Shown piece after piece: positions 16,632-25,754 of a stretch of 64,000 bases of DNA (its first letter is position 1; each line of letters opens with the position of its first letter). A program made the translations under genes and the position numbers. Source of the stretch: Streptomyces sp. ADI96-02 (lineage in GTDB: Bacteria > Actinomycetota > Actinomycetes > Streptomycetales > Streptomycetaceae); assembly GCF_003846185.1 (NCBI RefSeq), contig NZ_ML123034.1:2723332-2787331 (forward strand). Direction: 5' to 3'. Under the pieces are notes generated by a model. It did not search any database. It saw only the letters and a list, made by a program, of their open reading frames with translations, and was not told where the DNA came from.

Positions 16632-17432
16632 TCAGCCCGCCGACGACTCCCAGAGGGCGATCAGTTCCCGGGCGAGCGGCTCGTCGCCCGCCGCCAGCAC
16701 GGGCGACTCGACCGTGGCGTCCCGTCCTCCGGGGCCGAGCACCGCCCCGCCGCGCTCCCGCACGAGGGCCGTCCCCGCCGCCACGTCCCACGGCCGGGGG
16801 CCGAGGCAGACGCAGGCGTCCAGCCAGCCCTCCGCCACGCCCACCAGGTCCAGGCTCATGGAGCCCTGCAACCTGATCCGGTACGCGCTCGCGTACAGGC
16901 GGCCGATGAGGCGGGCGGTCCGGGGACGGGCGGAGCCCGTGCCCGTGAGGCCGACCACCGCCCCGGACAGCTCCCGGCCCCGGTCCCTTCCCCTCGGCGG
17001 CGACCCGCGCTCGCCACCGGTACTCCAGCCACCGGTACTCCAGCGCCGGCCGAGTGCGGGCGCGTCCACCACACCGATCACCGGTGAGCCGGCCGCCGCG
17101 AAGGCGAGCGACACGGCGTATCCGGGGGCTCCCCGGGCGAAGTTCATCGTGCCGTCGACGGGATCGAGCAGCCAGCACTCCGCGGGCAGCGCGCCCGCCG
17201 CGGCCGTCTCCTCGCCGATGACCGGGATGCCGGGCGTGCGGGCGGCCAGCACCCGGGTCATACGGCGCTCGACCTCGACGTCGGCGGCCGTGACCTCCTC
17301 GCCGGAGGGCTTGAAGCCGCGGCGCGTCCACTCCTGGCCGGCGCCCTCGGCGGTGAGCCAGCGCACCCCGGCGTCCATGGCCTCCCGGGCGGCGCGGTGC
17401 AGCGCGTCACGGGACGGGCGCGGCGGGATCAC
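16632..17432 (-). CDS. inositol monophosphatase family protein
   Basis: The 266-residue sugar phosphatase has all metal motifs: GEETAAAG (Glu), WLLDPVDGTMNFARG (Asp-Pro-x-Asp-Gly-Thr) and the late PRPWDVAAGTAL (Trp-Asp-x-Ala-Ala-Gly). Family members remove phosphate from inositol-1-phosphate, histidinol phosphate, fructose-1,6-bisphosphate or 3'-phosphoadenosine nucleotides; the substrate is not set by these motifs. A Gly/Arg-rich insertion with a WSTGG duplicate follows the central sheet. The GTG start overlaps the 2H phosphoesterase stop by four bases (GTGA), so it is the last tightly coupled gene of the operon. Confidence 0.85.
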   Translation of the reverse strand: MIPPRPSRDALHRAAREAMDAGVRWLTAEGAGQEWTRRGFKPSGEEVTAADVEVERRMTRVLAARTPGIPVIGEETAAAGALPAECWLLDPVDGTMNFARGAPGYAVSLAFAAAGSPVIGVVDAPALGRRWSTGGWSTGGERGSPPRGRDRGRELSGAVVGLTGTGSARPRTARLIGRLYASAYRIRLQGSMSLDLVGVAEGWLDACVCLGPRPWDVAAGTALVRERGGAVLGPGGRDATVESPVLAAGDEPLARELIALWESSAG

Positions 17433-18055
17433 GCGGCGGCGAGCGACAGCTCGGCCAGCTTCAGCGCGTGTGCGCCGTGCTCGCCCATCACGTAGAAGCT
17501 GAGCCGGTCGAAGGTCCATTCCTCCGGCACCCGGGTGAGCTCGTGCGCGGTACGGGCGAGCTCCAGGGCGGACTGCTCGTCGGTGCGGCCGAGCGTGATG
17601 TGGGGTGCGTAGGCGTCGCCGGTGTAGCGGTAGCCGTACTGGGCGAAGCTCGCCCGCTCGGCCTCCGTGAACCTCGACGTGTCCTTCGACGTGTCGAAGG
17701 CGGCCCGGTCGAGGTGGGGGGCCAGCGCGTCCAGGACCGACTTCTGCAGCTTCTCCAGCAGAGCGGGCCTCTCGACCGACATGAACAGCCACCCGGTCGG
17801 CTGGTGGACCACGCCGACGGAGGCCAGGGACAGTTCGTCGGGCAGGCTCACCGATGCCGCGATCCGGGCGAGTTCCCGTACGGGGTCCAGGGCGTCGTCG
17901 AAGGGGCCCTGGAAGACCGTCAGGTGGGGCAGGTTGCCCTCCTCGCTCAGCACCGGGCTCAGCGGGCGCCCGACGCCGAGGCGCTGCTGGAGACGGATCG
18001 CCGAGCGCGTGTGGTCCGCGCGGGGCAGCAGGGCGACACCAAGCCACCGGGTCAT
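17429..18055 (-). CDS. 2H phosphoesterase (2'-5' RNA ligase-like)
   Basis: The 208-residue protein has two HxT motifs about 100 residues apart, NLPHLTVFQGPF and YAPHITLGRTD, the catalytic pair of the LigT/2H superfamily. These enzymes open or form 2',3'-cyclic phosphates in RNA and cleave ADP-ribose 1'',2''-cyclic phosphate or 2'-5' linkages. The start ATG overlaps the kinase stop (ATGA) and the stop overlaps the phosphatase start (GTGA), so all are translated together. An RNA-end or cyclic nucleotide substrate is likely from the family; the exact one is unknown. Confidence 0.8.
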   Translation of the reverse strand: MTRWLGVALLPRADHTRSAIRLQQRLGVGRPLSPVLSEEGNLPHLTVFQGPFDDALDPVRELARIAASVSLPDELSLASVGVVHQPTGWLFMSVERPALLEKLQKSVLDALAPHLDRAAFDTSKDTSRFTEAERASFAQYGYRYTGDAYAPHITLGRTDEQSALELARTAHELTRVPEEWTFDRLSFYVMGEHGAHALKLAELSLAAA

Positions 18056-18906
18056 GGATGAGCTCCTATCTTCGTGATCACGTGCGACGCCGCGTCGAGT
18101 CCTCTGCGCATGCACGCGGAGGGCGGCTCGCCGAACAGCCACCCGGCGACGACCCCCGCGTTGAAGGCGTCGCCGCCACCGGTCCGGTCGACGGGTTCCA
18201 CGACGTCCGTCGGTTCGCGCAGCACCTCGCCGTCGGCCGGGGCCCACAGGGCGCCGTCGGCGCCCAGCGTCAGAATCACATCTCCCGACAGGAGCCGCGC
18301 GTACCGCCTCGCGGTGGCACCGGGGTCGTCGGCCGCGTCCGGGAGACGCGCCGCCTCGTCCCCGTTCATCAGGTTCAGTCCCGGTCCGCGGGCCAGCGCG
18401 GACATGTCCCGGCCGTTCCACTCGATCGAGAGGGAACGGCCCAACCGGCGGGCCAGGTCCACCACCCGCCCGAGCTGGGAGGTGGGTTCGCCCACGACGT
18501 GCACGTGGTCCACGTCCCGTACGTCGTCCTCCGTGACGGCGCGGAACGCCAGGTCCCGGTCGGCTCCGGCGAACGTCATCATGCGCTTGCCGACTCCGGA
18601 GGAGATCACGATGGCCATGCTCGTCCGCGCGGACGCGTCCACGCGCATCAGCTCCGTGTCCACGCCTCCGGCCCGCAGGTCGTCCAGGCACAGCGCGCCG
18701 AGCGCGTCGTCGCCGACCGCCGACACGAGCCGTGCCTCACAGCCCTGGCGGACGAGCCCGAGCGCGGTGTTGGCGGCCGAACCGCCGGGCAGCGCGGAGC
18801 ACGCCTCGCCCCGGACCTTCTCGTGCTCGTCGGGGAACCGCTCGGCCCGGACGATGATGTCGAAGTTGGTCCCTCCGAGTACCAGCACGCGTTTGGCAGG
18901 CGTCAC
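18052..18906 (-). CDS. PfkB-family sugar/nucleoside kinase
   Basis: The 284-residue ribokinase-type enzyme has an N-terminal glycine motif SALPGGSAANTALGLVRQG with NFDIIVRAE before it (substrate side) and the C-terminal PfkB signature VDRTGGGDAFNAGVVAGWLFG with the catalytic Asp. It phosphorylates a sugar or nucleoside hydroxyl with ATP. The stop overlaps the 2H phosphoesterase start (ATGA), and the GTG start overlaps the stop of the DUF4145 gene (GTGA). Next to a phosphatase and a cyclic phosphodiesterase, a ribose- or nucleoside-type substrate is a reasonable guess, not a demonstrated one. Confidence 0.85.
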   Translation of the reverse strand: MTPAKRVLVLGGTNFDIIVRAERFPDEHEKVRGEACSALPGGSAANTALGLVRQGCEARLVSAVGDDALGALCLDDLRAGGVDTELMRVDASARTSMAIVISSGVGKRMMTFAGADRDLAFRAVTEDDVRDVDHVHVVGEPTSQLGRVVDLARRLGRSLSIEWNGRDMSALARGPGLNLMNGDEAARLPDAADDPGATARRYARLLSGDVILTLGADGALWAPADGEVLREPTDVVEPVDRTGGGDAFNAGVVAGWLFGEPPSACMRRGLDAASHVITKIGAHP

Positions 18907-20168
18907 GGATCCCCCAGGCGGTAGCTCTCGAACAGGACGTGGCGCACCAGCCGCTCGCGGCTGTCCTGGCTGTTCTGCAACGGGAACGAGGCGTGCGCGA
19001 TCAGGTCGTCGACGACGGCCTCGAATCGGTCCGGGTCCGCGCCCATGTCGTGGAAGCGCCGCATCAGCTGCCGGTACAGCTCACTGGGCGGGGTGTCCAG
19101 GGCGGACAGCCAGGCGCGGTTGGCGATGAGCACGTTGGCGGCGGCCGACCGCAGCCTCATCTGGATCGGGACGGGCAGCATCTCGGAGTTCAGCAGTTCG
19201 AAGTAGTCGTCCGAGTCACGGGCGTGCATCCGCAGGTTCTGCCCGCCGACGGCCAGGACATCCGGATTCAGGTGGAAGAGTTCCAGGCCGAGGTGGTGCG
19301 GTACGTCGAGGACGCGGATGCCCAGGTCCCGCAGGCCGGCCTCGTCCGTGGAGAAGGCGGACAGGACGTTCGCGAACATGTCGCTGTACTTCGGTACGGC
19401 GATCTCCGCGCCCGCCGGGTCCGCGAGGAACTCCTCTGCCGTCGTTCCGCCCCAGCGGCCCGCGCGGGCGGCGAGGAGGTAGAAGTTCCGGCCTCCCATC
19501 GAGTGGCCGAGACGGCCGACGGACACGGTCTGCGACTCCAGCCGGGGATCGTCCTCGATCATCCGCAGCAGCCGCTGCTCGTTGTAGATCGCCAGGTCGA
19601 GTCGTCCCGCGGCCACATCCCTGACCAGCTGGTCCGACCAGGGGAGTTGTATGGGGACGACCCGATGGTGGTGCCGGGCCAGGACGTCCTCGAAGCCGCA
19701 GCCGAGCAGCAGCGCTTTCACCACGATCAGGGTGGAGTCCGCCAGGCGCGTCGTTCCGGCGGCCCGCCGCACGGCGGCCAGCGCCTCGCGGCCCTCGTCC
19801 TCCGCGAAGGCCGAGCTGGTCCGTCCGTACCAGACGGCGAGCTGGGTCAGGGCGTTCAGGCAGGGCTGGACGTCCTCGGCGGAGATCTCCTCGTCCGTGC
19901 CGTCCAGCGCGTGGCTCCCGTAGTTGCCGTAGTTCTGGATCGTGCGGATGGCGAGCACCATCTTCTGCGGTACGAGCCCTCGGGCCGTGAGCACGGTGAG
20001 CAGGGATTCGAGTGTCGGCTTGGACCCGACCGCCTCCTGCAGGGCAATGTCCAAGAGGATCGACTCCGCTGCTCGTCGTGCCGTGCTCAGAAACACCTCG
20101 GGGTCCGATTCGGCATACCTGAGTGCCTTCTTGTACAGCCGGAGCGACTCGCCCTCGTTGGCTTTCAC
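18903..20168 (-). CDS. DUF4145 domain fused to a type 2 periplasmic-binding-like domain, cytoplasmic
   Basis: The protein has 421 residues with no signal peptide or membrane segment. Residues 20-115 look like DUF4145: a helix FLSTARRAAESILLDIAL, then IRTIQNYGNYGSHALDG and a closing helix CLNALTQLAVWYG. I recall DUF4145 being grouped with the HEPN superfamily, many of whose members are ribonucleases; here the Arg and His are ten residues apart, more than the usual spacing. Residues 145-370 resemble solute-binding type 2 domains (LVRDVAAGRLDLAIYNEQ, AEIAVPKYSDMFANVLSAF), here inside the cell and so a possible ligand sensor. Start GTG 20168; stop overlaps the kinase start. Confidence 0.6.
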   Translation of the reverse strand: MKANEGESLRLYKKALRYAESDPEVFLSTARRAAESILLDIALQEAVGSKPTLESLLTVLTARGLVPQKMVLAIRTIQNYGNYGSHALDGTDEEISAEDVQPCLNALTQLAVWYGRTSSAFAEDEGREALAAVRRAAGTTRLADSTLIVVKALLLGCGFEDVLARHHHRVVPIQLPWSDQLVRDVAAGRLDLAIYNEQRLLRMIEDDPRLESQTVSVGRLGHSMGGRNFYLLAARAGRWGGTTAEEFLADPAGAEIAVPKYSDMFANVLSAFSTDEAGLRDLGIRVLDVPHHLGLELFHLNPDVLAVGGQNLRMHARDSDDYFELLNSEMLPVPIQMRLRSAAANVLIANRAWLSALDTPPSELYRQLMRRFHDMGADPDRFEAVVDDLIAHASFPLQNSQDSRERLVRHVLFESYRLGDP

Positions 20169-20239
20169 GTCGACCGCGTCCTGTTCGGCGATTCGTCTCT
20201 CATGGTAACAACTCGGCTTCCTCTCCTGTCAGTTCGCGA

Positions 20240-21595
20240 TCACCCGTCGGAGGCCGTCCCGCCCCTCAGCGAGGCCAGGACCAGACGTCCGTACCGGGTG
20301 GCGAAGGCGGCGGCCGTCGCGAGCAGGGCCGCCGCGAGGGCCATCAGAAGGTGTGCGGGATCGTCGTCGCCGAGCACCTGGAGGATGCTCAGGGCCGTAC
20401 CGAGAGGGAGGCCGAGGATGGTGAGCACGCCGAGGGCTCCCGCGATCTGCTGCCCGTCCTGCGTCTGGACCAGCCGCGCGTAGTCGGCGGCCTCCGACAG
20501 GATCTCCTCGAACCGTACGGGCAGCCGGTACTGCTCGTGGTAGGCGAGGAGCAGTTCGTTGGCCGGGCCGTGGGCGGTGAGGTGCTGACGCCAGTAGGTG
20601 CTGCGGAAACCGGCGATGTCGCGTTCGAGCGCGGCGACGCGGCGGGCGAGCCCGGGGCCGTCGAAGATCCCGGAGAGACCGTCGGTCAGTTCGTCGATGT
20701 GATCGCGCTGCGCGATGCCGAGGAGCAGGGCGTCCAGGTAGACGGACCGGACGTGGAGGGAGGCGAAGTCGTAGAAGTCGCCGTCGCCCTCGTCGGGGCG
20801 GTGTCCGACGAACGCGGCTCCGTGCCGCAGGACGAGCGCGCTCCAGTCGGCGGAGATGCGCACGGCGCACTCGGTCTGGCCCGGTAACTGCTCCACGGGG
20901 GTGGGGAAGTCCGACTCGTTCGAACGGGAGGCCATGGCCCAGAGGCACCGGTCGGCGGTAGGCGGAAGCACGCCCTGGGAGCGGAGGATCGCCGTGTCGG
21001 CCTCGCCGGGCGTCAGGAACGCCACGGTGTAGGGATGGGGCACGGCGAACGGCGCCCCGGTGCCGGCCGGCGTGGCGACGCCGGCGAGCAGGACGTCGGG
21101 GGCCAGCGGCCCGGCGAGCGGATCGGGATCCGCTCCGGCGCGGTGCCCGAGCGCGCGCAGTACGTCCAGTAGCTCCGTGGTCACGACGGAGCAGTGCAGG
21201 ACGGCCAGCGCGTGCCGGGGATGCAGGGCGGTCGGCGTCCGCAGGATCTCCATGCCCCGCAGACGCAGGGCTCCGTGCGCGACGTCGGCGAAACAGTGCC
21301 AGCGGCAGGGCCGTTCGGGCGTTCCGTACAGGGCGCGGCCGGCCGCGTGGGTGAAGTACGTACGGCGTGACGCCACGTCCGTACGACGGCCGCCCGCCTC
21401 GAAGGGAAGGGGCCCGTGGGCCCAGGACACCGGGTCGGCCGGGAGCCGCACCGGAAGGATGAGGCTGACCGCCCTCCGCACCCCCGTCACGGACCCGGCC
21501 GCCCCGGTCATCCGCGCCCCGTTCCGCCGGCGCCGCGTCCGTGCGTTCCGGACTCCTGGCGGTCGCGCATCGACACCCCCGTATTCGGCGCTCAC
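20240..21595 (-). CDS. hypothetical protein with helical C-terminus and two membrane helices
   Basis: The protein has 451 residues from the GTG at 21595, but the first 28 residues are Arg-rich and an ATG at 21511 is also possible. The N-terminal 230 residues are mixed alpha/beta of no family I recognise, with VSLILPVRLPADPVSWAHG and a WHCFADVAHGALRLRG segment. Then come long helices, and near the end two hydrophobic segments (AGALGVLTILGLPLGTALSIL and LLMALAAALLATAAAFA). A helical bundle followed by two terminal membrane helices is the layout of CorA-like proteins, also used in conflict-system effectors. It precedes the DUF4145 gene by 71 bases and is probably the first gene of the operon. 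Confidence 0.6.
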   Translation of the reverse strand: MSAEYGGVDARPPGVRNARTRRRRNGARMTGAAGSVTGVRRAVSLILPVRLPADPVSWAHGPLPFEAGGRRTDVASRRTYFTHAAGRALYGTPERPCRWHCFADVAHGALRLRGMEILRTPTALHPRHALAVLHCSVVTTELLDVLRALGHRAGADPDPLAGPLAPDVLLAGVATPAGTGAPFAVPHPYTVAFLTPGEADTAILRSQGVLPPTADRCLWAMASRSNESDFPTPVEQLPGQTECAVRISADWSALVLRHGAAFVGHRPDEGDGDFYDFASLHVRSVYLDALLLGIAQRDHIDELTDGLSGIFDGPGLARRVAALERDIAGFRSTYWRQHLTAHGPANELLLAYHEQYRLPVRFEEILSEAADYARLVQTQDGQQIAGALGVLTILGLPLGTALSILQVLGDDDPAHLLMALAAALLATAAAFATRYGRLVLASLRGGTASDG

Positions 21596-21860
21596 CGTGT
21601 GACGCCGGACAGGTTACCGGGCGTGGCGGCTCCTGCGTCCGGCCGGTTCGGGCCGGATTCGGCGCTGTGTCGATGCCGGGCCGGGGAGCCCCGCGCGCGC
21701 CCGTCCCGGCTCGCGGAGCGGTCGCCGGTCGCCGGTCGCAGCCGAACAGGTCTTTCAGGGAGGGAAGTTCAGGGGTAGGAGGTCAGGGACGGGAGTTCAG
21801 GGAGGGGCAGGGGGCGGGAGGTCGCCTTCCGTCCGCCCTCGCCCCCGGCCTCCCCCTCCG

Positions 21861-24443
21861 TCAGCTCGGCAGCACCGGCAGCAGCTCCGGCAGGTGCCCG
21901 TCCGACGCGGTGGCCGCAGCCACCCGCTCCTCGGGGACCTCGCCGTACAGCGTGGTGCGCGGCCGGGCCGGGCGGCCCGCCAGGTCGGCGATGGCGACCA
22001 GGTCCTGGATGGAGCGGTACGAACCGTAACTCGACCCCGCCATACGGGAGATGGTCTCCTCCATCAGCGTGCCGCCCAGGTCGTTCGCGCCCGAGCGCAG
22101 CATCTCGGCCGCGCCCTCCGTGCCGAGCTTCACCCAGCTCGTCTGGATGTTGGTGATGTGCGGGTGGAGGAGGAGCCGCGCCATCGCGGTGACGGCCCGG
22201 TTGTCCCGGTCGGTCGGCCCCGGGCGGGCGATGCCGGCCAGGTAGACCGGGGCGTTGGTGTGGATGAAGGGCAGCGTCACGAACTCCGTGAAGCCACCGG
22301 TCTCCTGCTGGAGCCGGGCGAGCGTGCGGAAGTGGCCGAGCCAGTGGCGCGGCTGGTCGACGTGGCCGTACATCATCGTGGAGGAGGAGCGCAGCCCCAC
22401 CTCGTGCGCCGTCCTGATCACCTCCAGCCAGGTGGCCGTGGGCAGCTTGCCCTTGGTGAGGACCCAGCGCACCTCGTCGTCCAGGATCTCCGCCGCCGTG
22501 CCCGGGATCGAGTCGAGCCCGGCCTCCTTGGCGGCGATCAGCCAGTCCCGGATCGACATGCCGGTGCGGGTCGCGCCGTTGACGACCTCCATGGGCGAGA
22601 AGGCGTGCACGTGCATGCCCGGCACCCGCTCCTTCACCGCCCGCGCGATGTCGAAGTACGCCGTGCCGGGCAGGTCCGGGTGGATCCCGCCCTGCATGCA
22701 GACCTCGACCGCGCCGACGTCCCACGCCTGCGCCGCCCGGTCCGCGACCTGGTCCAGCGAGAGCGTGTACGCGTCGGCGTCGGTGCGCCGCTGCGCGAAG
22801 GCGCAGAAGCGGCAGCCGGTGTAGCAGACGTTGGTGAAGTTGATGTTCCGCGTGACGACGTACGTGACGTCGTCGCCGACCATGTCCCGGCGCACCGCGT
22901 CCGCGATCCGGCACAGCTCGTCCAGCGCCGGGCCGTCCGCGTGGAGCAGCGCGAGGGCCTGGTCGTCGGTGAGCCGCGTCGGGTCGTCGGCGGCCCGGCC
23001 GAGCGCCTGGCGGACGTCGGCGTCGATGCGGGAGGGGACCATGCCGGGCGCGGCGGCCTCGCGCAGCGCCTCCCAGTCCCCGTACACCTCGTCGAAGTCG
23101 TCGCGGCGGTCGCCGGTGCGGCCCTCGGTGTCGATGGTGCGGTGCAGGTCGGTGCGGCCGGAGGCGTTGAAGCCCTCGTCCGGCTCCTGCCAGGGCAGCC
23201 CGGCAGGCCGTACTCCCTCGCGGGCGAGGCCCGTCTCCGGGTCGGCCAGGGCGCGGACGTGCGGGAGGAGGCGGGGGTCGAGCCACGGTTCGCCGCGCTG
23301 GATGAACTCGGGGTAGATGGTGAGGCGTTCGCGGAGTTCGAATCCCGCCTCGGCTGTCTTCGCGGCCAGTTCGTCGATGTGCGGCCAGGGGCGCTCGGGG
23401 TTGACGTGGTCGGGGGTGAGCGGCGAGACGCCGCCCCAGTCGTCGATGCCCGCTCCGATGAGGAGCGCGTACTCGGCGTCCACCAGGTTCGGCGGGGCCT
23501 GGATGCGCGCGGACGGGCCGAGGATGTGGCGGGCGACCGCGATGGCGGCGGCCAGCTCCTCCAGCTCGGCGTCCGGCATCCCGCGCATCGCCGTGTCCGG
23601 CTTGGCGCGGAAGTTCTGGACGATGACCTCCTGGATGCCGTGGTAGGCGCGGGCCGTCCGGCGCAGCTCGAAGAGGGCGTCGGCGCGCTCCTCGTACGAC
23701 TCGCCGATGCCGATCAGGACGCCCGTGGTGAAGGGCACGTTGGAGCGGCCGGCGTCTTCGAGGACGCGCAGGCGTACGGCGGGCTCCTTGTCCGGGGAGC
23801 CGTGGTGCGGGCCTCCCGGCTCGGACCACAGCCGGGTCGCCGTCGTCTCCAGCATCATCCCCATGGAGGGCGCGACCGGCTTGAGGCGCTGGAGGTCGGT
23901 CCAGGTCATGACGCCCGGGTTGAGGTGGGGCAGCAGGCCCGTCTCCTCCAGGACCCGGATCGCCATGGCGCGGACGTACGCGAGGGTGTCGTCGTACCCC
24001 TCCGCCTCCAGCCACTCCCGCGCCTCGGGCCACCGGTCCTCGGGCCGGTCGCCGAGGGTGAACAGCGCTTCCTTGCAGCCCATGGCCGCGCCCTCGCGGG
24101 CGATGTCCAGCACCTCGTCCGGGGAGAGGAACATGCCGTGGCCCGCGCGGCGGAGCTTGCCGGGCACGGTGACGAAGGTGCAGTAGTGGCACTTGTCACG
24201 GCACAGGCGCGTCAGCGGGATGAAGACCTTGCGCGAGTACGTGATGACGCCGGGCCGTCCCGCCGCCTCCAGGCCCGCGTCCCGGACCCGGGCGGCGGAG
24301 GCGGCGAGGTCCGTCAGATCGTCGCCGCGCGCCTGGAGCAGGACGGCGGCCTCGGTCGTGTCGAGGGCGACACCGTCGCGGGCACGTTTGAGCGCGCGCC
24401 GCAGGGCGTTGGAGGTGGGGCGTCCGCTCTGAGGATCGGTCAT
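21861..24443 (-). CDS. fbiC: 7,8-didemethyl-8-hydroxy-5-deazariboflavin (FO) synthase
   Basis: The 860-residue fused enzyme makes FO, the deazaflavin core of coenzyme F420, from a tyrosine radical and 5-amino-6-ribitylamino-uracil. Two radical-SAM domains lie in tandem: the CofG-type half with C81-x3-C85-x2-C88 ([10 protein letters not shown]), and the CofH-type half with CYTGCRFC near residues 538-545. Each binds a 4Fe-4S cluster and S-adenosylmethionine. Length and order match actinobacterial FbiC. It starts at ATG 24443 and is transcribed alone. FO made here would supply the F420-using LLM oxidoreductases, several of which are encoded in this window. Confidence 0.97.
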   Translation of the reverse strand: MTDPQSGRPTSNALRRALKRARDGVALDTTEAAVLLQARGDDLTDLAASAARVRDAGLEAAGRPGVITYSRKVFIPLTRLCRDKCHYCTFVTVPGKLRRAGHGMFLSPDEVLDIAREGAAMGCKEALFTLGDRPEDRWPEAREWLEAEGYDDTLAYVRAMAIRVLEETGLLPHLNPGVMTWTDLQRLKPVAPSMGMMLETTATRLWSEPGGPHHGSPDKEPAVRLRVLEDAGRSNVPFTTGVLIGIGESYEERADALFELRRTARAYHGIQEVIVQNFRAKPDTAMRGMPDAELEELAAAIAVARHILGPSARIQAPPNLVDAEYALLIGAGIDDWGGVSPLTPDHVNPERPWPHIDELAAKTAEAGFELRERLTIYPEFIQRGEPWLDPRLLPHVRALADPETGLAREGVRPAGLPWQEPDEGFNASGRTDLHRTIDTEGRTGDRRDDFDEVYGDWEALREAAAPGMVPSRIDADVRQALGRAADDPTRLTDDQALALLHADGPALDELCRIADAVRRDMVGDDVTYVVTRNINFTNVCYTGCRFCAFAQRRTDADAYTLSLDQVADRAAQAWDVGAVEVCMQGGIHPDLPGTAYFDIARAVKERVPGMHVHAFSPMEVVNGATRTGMSIRDWLIAAKEAGLDSIPGTAAEILDDEVRWVLTKGKLPTATWLEVIRTAHEVGLRSSSTMMYGHVDQPRHWLGHFRTLARLQQETGGFTEFVTLPFIHTNAPVYLAGIARPGPTDRDNRAVTAMARLLLHPHITNIQTSWVKLGTEGAAEMLRSGANDLGGTLMEETISRMAGSSYGSYRSIQDLVAIADLAGRPARPRTTLYGEVPEERVAAATASDGHLPELLPVLPS

Positions 24444-24674
24444 GAACCGAGCATACGAGCGACACGCGCGGCACGGACCAGGGCCTCGGCGCCGACGGGT
24501 TTCCGTTCGAACGGAAGTCCGGCCGGAGGTGCGACCGTCACGTCCCCCGTGGGCGCGACGGTCGCCTCGGCGGACGGAACGACGGTCGCGCCGGAGCGGA
24601 CCGGGCGCCGTCCGGGCGACTCACCCGTGCGTATCGCCGCGACGGCGGTCGCTCCCCGTAGGGTCGGGACGGTG

Positions 24675-25358
24675 ATGGAAACGATCGTCCTCGGCATCGG
24701 CGAAACACTCGTACGCGACGACCGCCACTGGGCGTCCTGGGCCGACTGGCTCGGCGTACCGGCGCACACGCTCAGCGCGCTGGTCGGGGCCGCGGTGTCG
24801 CAGGGGCGCGACGCCTCGGACGCGCTGCGCGTGCTGCGGCCCGGCATGGACGTCGAGGAGGCGCGCCTGGCCCGTGCCGCCGCGGGGCGGGGCGAACACC
24901 TCGACGAGTCGGACCTCTACCCGGACGTGCGGCCCGCGCTGGCCGAACTGCGCGCGGCGGGCGTCCGGGTCGTCGTCGCCGGGAACGGCACGGTGCGGGC
25001 CGGTGAGCTGCTGCGGGGCCTGGACCTGCCCGCGGATCTGGTGGTCGCCTCGGACGAGTGGGGCGTGCGGAAGCCGGACCCGGCGTTCTTCGCGCGGGTG
25101 GCCGAGGTGGCGGAGGCGGAACCGGGGGCCACGGTGTACGTCGGCGACCATCCGGCCGACGACCTGTTCCCGGCCGCGGCGGCGGGGCTGCGGACCGCGC
25201 ATCTGCGGCGGGGGCCGTACGGGCACTGGTGGGCGGAGCATCCGGACGTGGTGGCGACGGCGGACTTCCGGGTGGGGGCGCTGACGGAGCTGGTACGGCT
25301 GACGGACGCCGAGGACGAATCGCCCCGGCGGAAGGCGACGCTCAGGGCCGTGCGGTGA
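24675..25358 (+). CDS. HAD-superfamily protein lacking the catalytic nucleophile
   Basis: This 227-residue HAD-like hydrolase has a helical cap (about residues 15-85), motif II region VVVAGNGT, motif III Lys in WGVRKPDPAFF and motif IV VYVGDHPADD. Motif I, normally FDxGxTL with Asp as nucleophile, reads VLGIGETLV: the Asp position is Gly (GGC). By the known mechanism it should not form the phospho-aspartate intermediate, so it may be a non-hydrolytic relative. The rest is well conserved, which argues against random decay. ATG 24675 is chosen; a GTG one codon earlier is possible. It is divergent from fbiC and convergent with the PBP gene. Confidence 0.8.
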   Translation: METIVLGIGETLVRDDRHWASWADWLGVPAHTLSALVGAAVSQGRDASDALRVLRPGMDVEEARLARAAAGRGEHLDESDLYPDVRPALAELRAAGVRVVVAGNGTVRAGELLRGLDLPADLVVASDEWGVRKPDPAFFARVAEVAEAEPGATVYVGDHPADDLFPAAAAGLRTAHLRRGPYGHWWAEHPDVVATADFRVGALTELVRLTDAEDESPRRKATLRAVR

Positions 25359-25754
25359 GCCGCCGCCGGGCCCGGTGACGCCGGGCGGCACGGTGACGCC
25401 GGCCCGGTGACGCCGGCAGCGGAGAGCCGGTGGAGCTGTCCCGGTGGGTGTCCGGTGGGGCTGTCCCCGTAGGTGCCCGGTGCGGCTGTCCCGGCAGGTG
25501 ATCGGCGTGGATGTCCGGTAGGCGTCCGGGGAAGACCTCGGGGCGGCCTCCCGCCGGATGTACCGGTGGGAGGCCGCCCCCGTGAGGTCGAGCGGCCGAG
25601 GGGTCCGGGTCAGCCGGTGACCGCCTTCGTGGCCTTGCTCGTCGCCGAACCGCCGGCGTGGCCGGTCAGCCGGGCCGTGACCTTCACGGCTCGACGGTGC
25701 GTCATGTCGATTCCGCACCGCCCGTCACACCCCGGAGGACCGCACTACGCGGTC
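25359..25754. other. 396-base gap between convergent genes
   Basis: No gene can be supported. The gap starts with several near copies of CGGTGACGCCGG (25368-25425) and GGCTGTCCC-type short repeats, then carries the hairpin at 25540-25580 and ends with a small hairpin that overlaps the PBP stop codon. Confidence 0.7.
25540..25580. terminator. bidirectional hairpin terminator
   Basis: A 13-bp perfect stem (25540-25552 and 25568-25580), extended by three more pairs including a G-T, lies between the convergent HAD-like and PBP genes. A second 8-bp hairpin, AGGACCGC-N5-GCGGTCCT (25736-25756), overlaps the PBP stop codon. Confidence 0.8.

Noticed and set aside
21894..24674. Plus-strand open frame running from opposite fbiC into the HAD-like gene
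   Set aside because: The part before 24675 is antisense to fbiC and has Arg/Gly-rich shadow composition; the HAD-like gene starts at 24675.
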